Shown here piece by piece: positions 59,996-64,000 of a DNA stretch of 64,000 nt. The position numbers and the translations under genes were made by a program. The DNA is from Ellagibacter isourolithinifaciens (GTDB taxonomy: Bacteria; Actinomycetota; Coriobacteriia; Coriobacteriales; Eggerthellaceae), in contig NZ_WAJR01000002.1 of the NCBI RefSeq assembly GCF_008831035.1, positions 124,001 through 188,000 on the forward strand, read 5' to 3'. Position 1 is the stretch's first letter, and every line of letters starts with the position of its first letter. Below the pieces are notes generated by a model. That model saw nothing but the letters and a program-made list of their open reading frames with translations, made no database searches and was not told where the DNA came from.

Positions 59996-62282
59996 GCCTG
60001 ACTACCAATCGGTCGGCAAGTCCGTCCGCAAGAAGGACTCGCTGCAGCTCCTTTTGGGCAAGCCCGTGTTCACCGAGGACATCGCGCCCGACGCGCTTGT
60101 GGTGAAGCTCTTGCGAAGCCCCCATGCCAACGCCATCGTGGAAGACATCGATACGTCGAAAGCGAAAAAGATCGCCGGCGTAGTTGACGTGTTCACCTGG
60201 GAAGACGTGCCGGGGGAGCGCTTCAGCAACGCGGGGCAGACCTATCCTGAGACAAGCCCCTACGACCGCCTGATTATCGACCGCCACGTGCGCTATGTGG
60301 GCGACGTGGTGGCGATTGTCGCCGCGGAAAACGAGAAGGCTGCCGAGGCGGCCCTTTCGCGCATCAAGGTGACCTACGACGTGCTCGATCCCGTGCTGGA
60401 CTTCCGCGCCGCCAAGGACAATCCCACGCTTGTGCACCCCGAGGACAACTGGCATATGCTCTGCGACTTGGGCGGAGACAACAAACGCAACCTCGTGGGT
60501 ACGACTGCCGACGCCGACGGTGACGTGGAGGCGGTGCTCGCCGGCTGCGATATCGTTTTGGAGCGCACCTATCACACGAAGGCCTTCAACCAGGCCATGA
60601 TGGAGACCTTCCGCACGTACGCCGAGATGGATTGCTACGGGCGCCTGCATGTGATCTCGTCCACGCAGATCGTGTTCCACGTCCGCCGCATCTTGTCCCA
60701 TGCGCTGGGCATCCCGAAAAGCCGCATTCGCGTGGAGAAGCCGCGCATCGGCGGCGGTTTCGGCGCGAAGCAGACCGCGGTATGTGAGGTGTATCCCGCG
60801 TTCGTCACGATGAAGACGGGCCGCCCCGCGATGTGCGTGTTCACGCGAAAAGAGGCCCAAACCTGCGGCTCTCCGCGTCACGAGATGGAAATCAAGGTTC
60901 GCCTTGGTGCGAACGACGATGGGCGCATCCGTGCGCTCGACGTGACGACGCTGTCGAACTCGGGCGCATACGGCGAGCACGGCTGGGCGACGGTGGGTCT
61001 CACCGGGCACAAGTCCATCCCTCTGTACACGGGTTCTTTGGAAGCGTTCAAGTTCACGGCCGACGTGGTTTACACGAACATGCAGCCCTCGGGCGCGTAC
61101 CGTGGTTTCGGGGCGACGCAGGGCCAGTTCGCCGTGGAAACCGCGGTGAACGAGCTCGCCGAGATGCTGCGCCGCGACCCGATCGGGCTGCGCGAGCAGA
61201 ACATGCTGCGCGAGGGAATGACCATGCCCGCCTACTTCAACGAGGTGGCCAACGCCTGCGCTCTCGATCGCTGCCTGGACCGTTGCCGCCAGATGTTCGA
61301 CTGGGAAGCGAAGTATCCCGTGCGCGACATGGGCAACGGCAAGGTTCGCGCTGCGGGTGTGGGCATGTCCATGCAGGGCTCGGGCATCGCTGGTATTGAC
61401 TCGGGGTCGGTCACCGTCAGGCTGAACGACGACGGGACCTATATGCTGGTCATCGGCGCGGCCGACATGGGAACAGGCTGCGACACCATTCTGGCGCAGA
61501 TGGTCGCCGAGCATATGGAATGCTCGGTGGACGATGTTTCGGTGTTCGGCGCCGATACGGACGCTTCGCCCTACGACTCGGGTTCCTACGCGTCTTCGAC
61601 GACGTATGTCACTGGCATGGCCGTTGAGAAGGCGTGTGCGCAGCTGAAGGAGCGGTTGTGCGCCATCGCGGCGGAGGTCCTTGGGTGCGCGGCGGACGAA
61701 CTCGCCTTCGAAGGCGGCTGCGTGGTTCGTGAAAGCACGGGCGAGACGGTTTCCCTTCCCGCTATCGCCGAGAAAAGCCAATGCAACAGCTGCCAGCTGG
61801 CGGAGGCCACCGCGATGCATTCCTCCCCGGTGTCTCCGCCGCCGTTCATGGTGGGCATGGCGGAAATCGAGCTCGATCGCGAGACCGGCACAGTCGAGGT
61901 GCTCAATTTCGATGCCGTGGTCGACTGCGGCATTCCCATCAACCCGGCACTCGCGCGCATCCAGGTCGAGGGCGGCATCGTGCAGGGCATCGGGCACACG
62001 CTCATGGAGGACGTCACCCGCACGTCCAAGGGCGCTATTCGCGAGTCGAGCCTGTTCACCTACCGTTTGCCCACGCGCCTGGATGTGGGGCAGATCGACG
62101 TGGAGTTCGAGCATTCCTATGAGCCCACGGGCCCCTTCGGCGCGAAATCCATCGGCGAGATCGTCATCAACACGCCGGCTCCCGCGATAGCGCATGCGAT
62201 CTACCGGGCGACGGGCGTGTGGCATCGCGAGCTGCCGATTCTGCCGGAGCATGTCCTGCTCGCGAAACCGGAGGCGAGCTAG
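59988..62282 (+). CDS. Xanthine-dehydrogenase-like molybdopterin-binding subunit
   Basis: A 764-residue catalytic subunit. It begins with the a/b hammerhead domain (FTEDIAPDALVVKLLRSPHA). Further landmarks are the cofactor motifs GGGFGAKQTAV, then SGAYRGFGATQGQFAVE (with an Arg seen in substrate sites), GAADMGTGCDTILAQMVAEH, and FGAKSIGEIVINTPAPAIAH with the catalytic Glu near the end. GTG 59988 behind AAGGGGG overlaps the [2Fe-2S] gene. Overall similarity is to xanthine dehydrogenases and other purine hydroxylases. With a xanthine-type permease and a MocA-like gene adjacent, purine hydroxylation is likely, but related enzymes oxidise nicotinate or aldehydes. Confidence 0.93.
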   Translation: MNRPDYQSVGKSVRKKDSLQLLLGKPVFTEDIAPDALVVKLLRSPHANAIVEDIDTSKAKKIAGVVDVFTWEDVPGERFSNAGQTYPETSPYDRLIIDRHVRYVGDVVAIVAAENEKAAEAALSRIKVTYDVLDPVLDFRAAKDNPTLVHPEDNWHMLCDLGGDNKRNLVGTTADADGDVEAVLAGCDIVLERTYHTKAFNQAMMETFRTYAEMDCYGRLHVISSTQIVFHVRRILSHALGIPKSRIRVEKPRIGGGFGAKQTAVCEVYPAFVTMKTGRPAMCVFTRKEAQTCGSPRHEMEIKVRLGANDDGRIRALDVTTLSNSGAYGEHGWATVGLTGHKSIPLYTGSLEAFKFTADVVYTNMQPSGAYRGFGATQGQFAVETAVNELAEMLRRDPIGLREQNMLREGMTMPAYFNEVANACALDRCLDRCRQMFDWEAKYPVRDMGNGKVRAAGVGMSMQGSGIAGIDSGSVTVRLNDDGTYMLVIGAADMGTGCDTILAQMVAEHMECSVDDVSVFGADTDASPYDSGSYASSTTYVTGMAVEKACAQLKERLCAIAAEVLGCAADELAFEGGCVVRESTGETVSLPAIAEKSQCNSCQLAEATAMHSSPVSPPPFMVGMAEIELDRETGTVEVLNFDAVVDCGIPINPALARIQVEGGIVQGIGHTLMEDVTRTSKGAIRESSLFTYRLPTRLDVGQIDVEFEHSYEPTGPFGAKSIGEIVINTPAPAIAHAIYRATGVWHRELPILPEHVLLAKPEAS

Positions 62283-62498
62283 CGCGACGGGGTTTGGGAC
62301 AGGGGTTGGGGCGCCGAGGTAGGCTCCCAGCCCGTCCCCTCCTGAGACAGTGAGACAGGGGTTGGGTGATTTGTCTCACTTTCGCGTTACTCGTCCGACC
62401 ACGCCTCGGCTGATTCCCGTTAGGCAGTGAGACGAACCGCCCGACCCCCACCTCGCCTCGTCCCATCTGGCAGGAAAAGCCTTGCTGTTTCGCTTGCG
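62283..62498. repeat. Repeat-rich spacer with GTGAGACA/TGTCTCAC arms
   Basis: The spacer after the molybdenum subunit contains GGGACAGGGGTTGGG-like segments twice (near 62296 and 62354), CAGTGAGAC twice (62349 and 62425), and an inverted pair GTGAGACA (62350-62357) and TGTCTCAC (62372-62379). This pattern resembles REP-type intergenic repeats associated elsewhere with RAYT transposases. No transposase is present in the window. Confidence 0.5.
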
Positions 62499-62723
62499 CT
62501 AAGAGCGGAGCGTGATGGCGTCACCGGGGGCGATGCCTGCGGCTTGCGGGCTTAAGATCATTATGGCGTGCATCCCCTCGAGGATTCCCGCTCTATCGGA
62601 TTCGAGGTCGCCGCCGTCGATGTTGCTTTCCTTGGGATATTTGCCCGAAGCGGAGGCGTATGCTGGATACAGCCAAAGGCTCAAACAGTATAACGGCGAA
62701 GGACGGGTGAGGTCTCGTCGCAT
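62499..62723 (-). other. Open frame of unknown status, possibly the end of a decayed gene
   Basis: The 74-codon minus-strand frame ends with DRAGILEGMHAIMILSPQAA followed by GIAPGDAITL, a plausible globular C-terminus. Its first 30 residues look non-coding. No ribosome-binding site precedes the ATG at 62723. I do not recognise the family. It may be the 3' remnant of a deleted gene or a chance frame. Confidence 0.25.
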
Positions 62724-62736
62724 TTCCGCTCGGGCT

Positions 62737-62782
62737 TGGAAAAAGTCCGAAGATGGACTATACTGGTCAACAGTTGGACTAA
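62737..62782 (+). promoter_or_regulatory. Promoter and repeated TGGACTA sites of the MarR-SMR operon
   Basis: TTGGAA (62737-62742) and TATACT (62759-62764) are 16 bases apart. TGGACTA overlaps the -10 box at 62754 and recurs 21 bases later at about 62775, with an inverted AGTCC copy near 62744. Two turns of spacing fits binding by the MarR protein encoded next. Confidence 0.55.
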
Positions 62783-62800
62783 TTTGAATGGAGACGAGAA

Positions 62801-63235
62801 ATGAGACCGGAAGAGTTCTCGAAGGAGATGTGGAACTGCTGGCGCGATATTTCGTTCGCCTACAGCTCGTTTGCGAGGAAGATGGGCGTGGACACGAGCG
62901 AGCTCTACGTCGTCGATGCCTTGTGGGATGAGGACGAAGGGCTTTCCCAAAGAACGATTTGCGAGCGGTGCGACATGGGCAAGCAGACAGTCAGCGCCAT
63001 CTGCAAACGCCTCGGGGCTCGCGACTTTGTGACCGCGCATCCGAGCGAGGCCGATAAGCGCGAGAGAATCATGGCACTCACGGACGAGGGCCGCGAGTGG
63101 TGGAGCCAGCCGGTCGAGCGAATGCGCGAACTCGAGGTGAAGGCCGCCGAGTCGATAACCGCCGAAGAAATCGGGGTCTTCATCAAGGTAGTCGAGCAGT
63201 ATGCGAAGACCTTCCAAGAAGAGGTGCAGCGATGA
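62801..63235 (+). CDS. MarR-family transcriptional regulator
   Basis: A 144-residue regulator. A helical dimerisation N-terminus (MWNCWRDISFAYSSFARKMG) precedes the winged helix: LYVVDALWDEDEGLSQRTIC, the recognition helix CDMGKQTVSAICKRLGARDF, and the wing ADKRERIMALTDEGREW with the conserved Asp-Lys-Arg and Leu-Thr-x-x-Gly. GGAGACGAG precedes ATG 62801. It overlaps the first SMR gene by four bases (ATGA) and probably represses the pump until a toxic ligand binds. Confidence 0.93.
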   Translation: MRPEEFSKEMWNCWRDISFAYSSFARKMGVDTSELYVVDALWDEDEGLSQRTICERCDMGKQTVSAICKRLGARDFVTAHPSEADKRERIMALTDEGREWWSQPVERMRELEVKAAESITAEEIGVFIKVVEQYAKTFQEEVQR

Positions 63236-63552
63236 GCCCTTATGCGCTTTTGGGACTGTCGGTGCTCTTCGAGGTGTTCGGCGACACATGCATGAAGCTC
63301 TCCGAGGGCTTCAAACGCAAGGTCCCCATCATCGGTATCGTGGTGGGCTACGCCGTGTCGTTCTATGCGCTTTCCCATGTCTTTGCTGACCTGCCGCTGG
63401 GCTTGGCGTATGCGATCTGGACGAGCGCGGCCGTGGCGCTGACCGCCGTGGTGAGCCGCATCATCTGGAAAGAGAAGTTCAACGCAAAGAAGATCGCGGG
63501 CATCGCGCTCATCATTTTCGGTGTAGCGTGCCTGTGCTTGGGGGCGATGTAG
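63232..63552 (+). CDS. SMR-family multidrug efflux protein, first of a pair
   Basis: A 106-residue protein with four helices and the SMR membrane Glu in LGLSVLFEVFGDTCMKLSEG (Glu14). The helix-3 region reads LGLAYAIWTSAAVALTAVVS, whose second half departs from the canonical Gly-x-Gly packing motif. Paired SMR genes such as ebrAB or ykkCD form heterodimers in which the two halves insert in opposite orientations. It is coupled to the MarR gene upstream, and the second SMR gene starts directly after its stop. Confidence 0.92.
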   Translation: MSPYALLGLSVLFEVFGDTCMKLSEGFKRKVPIIGIVVGYAVSFYALSHVFADLPLGLAYAIWTSAAVALTAVVSRIIWKEKFNAKKIAGIALIIFGVACLCLGAM

Positions 63553-63915
63553 ATGAAGAGGAACCCGATTCTGATTTTGTCGGTCGCTATTGTGTCCGAG
63601 GTGCTCGGCACCACGTTCATGAAGCTGTCGGAGGGTTTCACCCAGCCCGTGTTCGGCATCGCGACCGCGGCGTGCTACATCTTGTCGTTCATGATGCTGA
63701 CGTTCGCGCTCAAGGACCTGAGCCTGGGGATGGCTTACGGCATCTGGGGCGGCGTGGGCACGTTTTTGACGACGCTCATCGGCATCATTTTCTGGAACGA
63801 CCCGTTCTCCATCGTCGTCGGCATCGGGATGATCGCGGTCGTTGCCGGCATCGCGCTGCTCAGCAAGGGGACGCAAGAAGCCGAGGAAGCCGAGCTCGCC
63901 TGCGAGCAAGGCTAG
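63553..63915 (+). CDS. SMR-family multidrug efflux protein, second of a pair
   Basis: A 120-residue partner of the preceding protein. It has the same membrane Glu (VAIVSEVLGTTFMKLSEGFT) and the canonical helix-3 packing motif MAYGIWGGVGTFLTTLIG, so it looks closer to EmrE/QacC than its partner does. A 15-residue acidic tail (EAEEAELACEQG) follows helix 4. ATG 63553 abuts the previous stop. The two proteins probably export quaternary or other cationic toxins as a heterodimer under MarR control. Confidence 0.92.
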   Translation: MKRNPILILSVAIVSEVLGTTFMKLSEGFTQPVFGIATAACYILSFMMLTFALKDLSLGMAYGIWGGVGTFLTTLIGIIFWNDPFSIVVGIGMIAVVAGIALLSKGTQEAEEAELACEQG

Positions 63916-63941
63916 AAGGGCGCCTTGTCTTAGGGGCGTGC

Positions 63942-63974
63942 AAGGGGTAGAGAGGCTGGGGCCGTTTACCCCTT
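63942..63974 (+). terminator. Possible terminator after the SMR genes
   Basis: AAGGGGTA (63942-63949) can pair with TACCCCTT (63967-63974) across a 17-base loop. No U-tract follows, so this is weak. Confidence 0.3.
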
Positions 63975-64000
63975 TCCATGTCGTTAGTCTTCAGTATTGG

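Noticed and set aside
59958-62252. A 764-codon minus-strand frame opposite the molybdenum subunit
   Set aside because: Antisense shadow of a highly conserved subunit, with His/Arg-rich translation.
62512-62787. Plus-strand frame before the MarR gene
   Set aside because: It runs through the MarR promoter and operator and has no ribosome-binding site or recognisable sequence.

Overview
The window looks like a chromosomal segment of an anaerobic, high-GC actinobacterium of the class Coriobacteriia, most likely family Eggerthellaceae (Slackia/Eggerthella/Adlercreutzia-like). This rests on the GC-rich coding style, a fused SecDF, a class III (oxygen-independent) ribonucleotide reductase, an [FeFe] hydrogenase with its maturases, a Tat-exported molybdopterin oxidoreductase operon, and 2-hydroxyacyl-CoA dehydratase-type enzymes with a radical-generating activase. 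The assignment is inference from gene content; there is no rRNA here to confirm it.

Layout. 1-6.7 kb: a truncated flavin-reductase-like gene, a PadR regulator, glmS, acpS, a DUF559-like nuclease, nnrD and an HdeD-like membrane protein. 6.7-17.4 kb: ligA and a queuosine neighbourhood (queA, queH, tgt) interleaved with a toxin-antitoxin pair and an operon joining queH to a two-gene 2-hydroxyacyl-CoA dehydratase-like system whose second subunit is fused to its own activase. The 5' end of queA carries a 233-bp duplication/insertion containing two perfect 62-bp repeats. 17.4-25.5 kb: tandem hairpins, a DUF606 relic, secDF, a small acidic protein, an unusual hypoxanthine-DNA-glycosylase/Vsr/GIY-YIG triple fusion, and nrdD behind a correctly spaced pair of NrdR boxes. 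25.6-33.7 kb: slipin and GntR, an orphan NrfD-like membrane protein, and a five-gene operon for a Tat-exported DmsABC-type enzyme with its chaperone and a haem-type membrane protein. 33.8-44.7 kb: ung, an esterase, prfC, a LOG-family gene, a GntR-ABC exporter operon, a secreted nuclease, a WYL regulator, a HIRAN protein and hypotheticals. 44.7-48.4 kb: an amino-acid permease, an acetamidase/formamidase-family protein and an SDR dehydrogenase. 48.8-56.3 kb: a complete [FeFe] hydrogenase operon, consisting of a flavoprotein partner, hydA, hydE, hydG and hydF. 56.4-62.3 kb: a xanthine/uracil-type permease, a Moco-cytidylyltransferase-like protein and a three-subunit xanthine-dehydrogenase-like molybdoenzyme. 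62.3-64 kb: a repeat-rich spacer, then a MarR regulator with a paired SMR efflux pump.

How the parts fit. Two molybdenum enzymes (the DmsABC type and the Xdh type) imply anaerobic respiration and purine or related heterocycle turnover. The hydrogenase operon would exchange electrons between pyridine nucleotide and H2. Three different base-damage systems are present: Ung, the glycosylase-Vsr-GIY fusion, and NAD-dependent ligase. Several otherwise conserved enzymes carry Ala/Gly/Ser/Asp-rich insertions in loops, which seems to be a trait of this genome.

No rRNA, tRNA, CRISPR array, prophage or intact insertion sequence was recognised. Where several starts are possible, the choice made from ribosome-binding sites and family alignment is stated in each entry.
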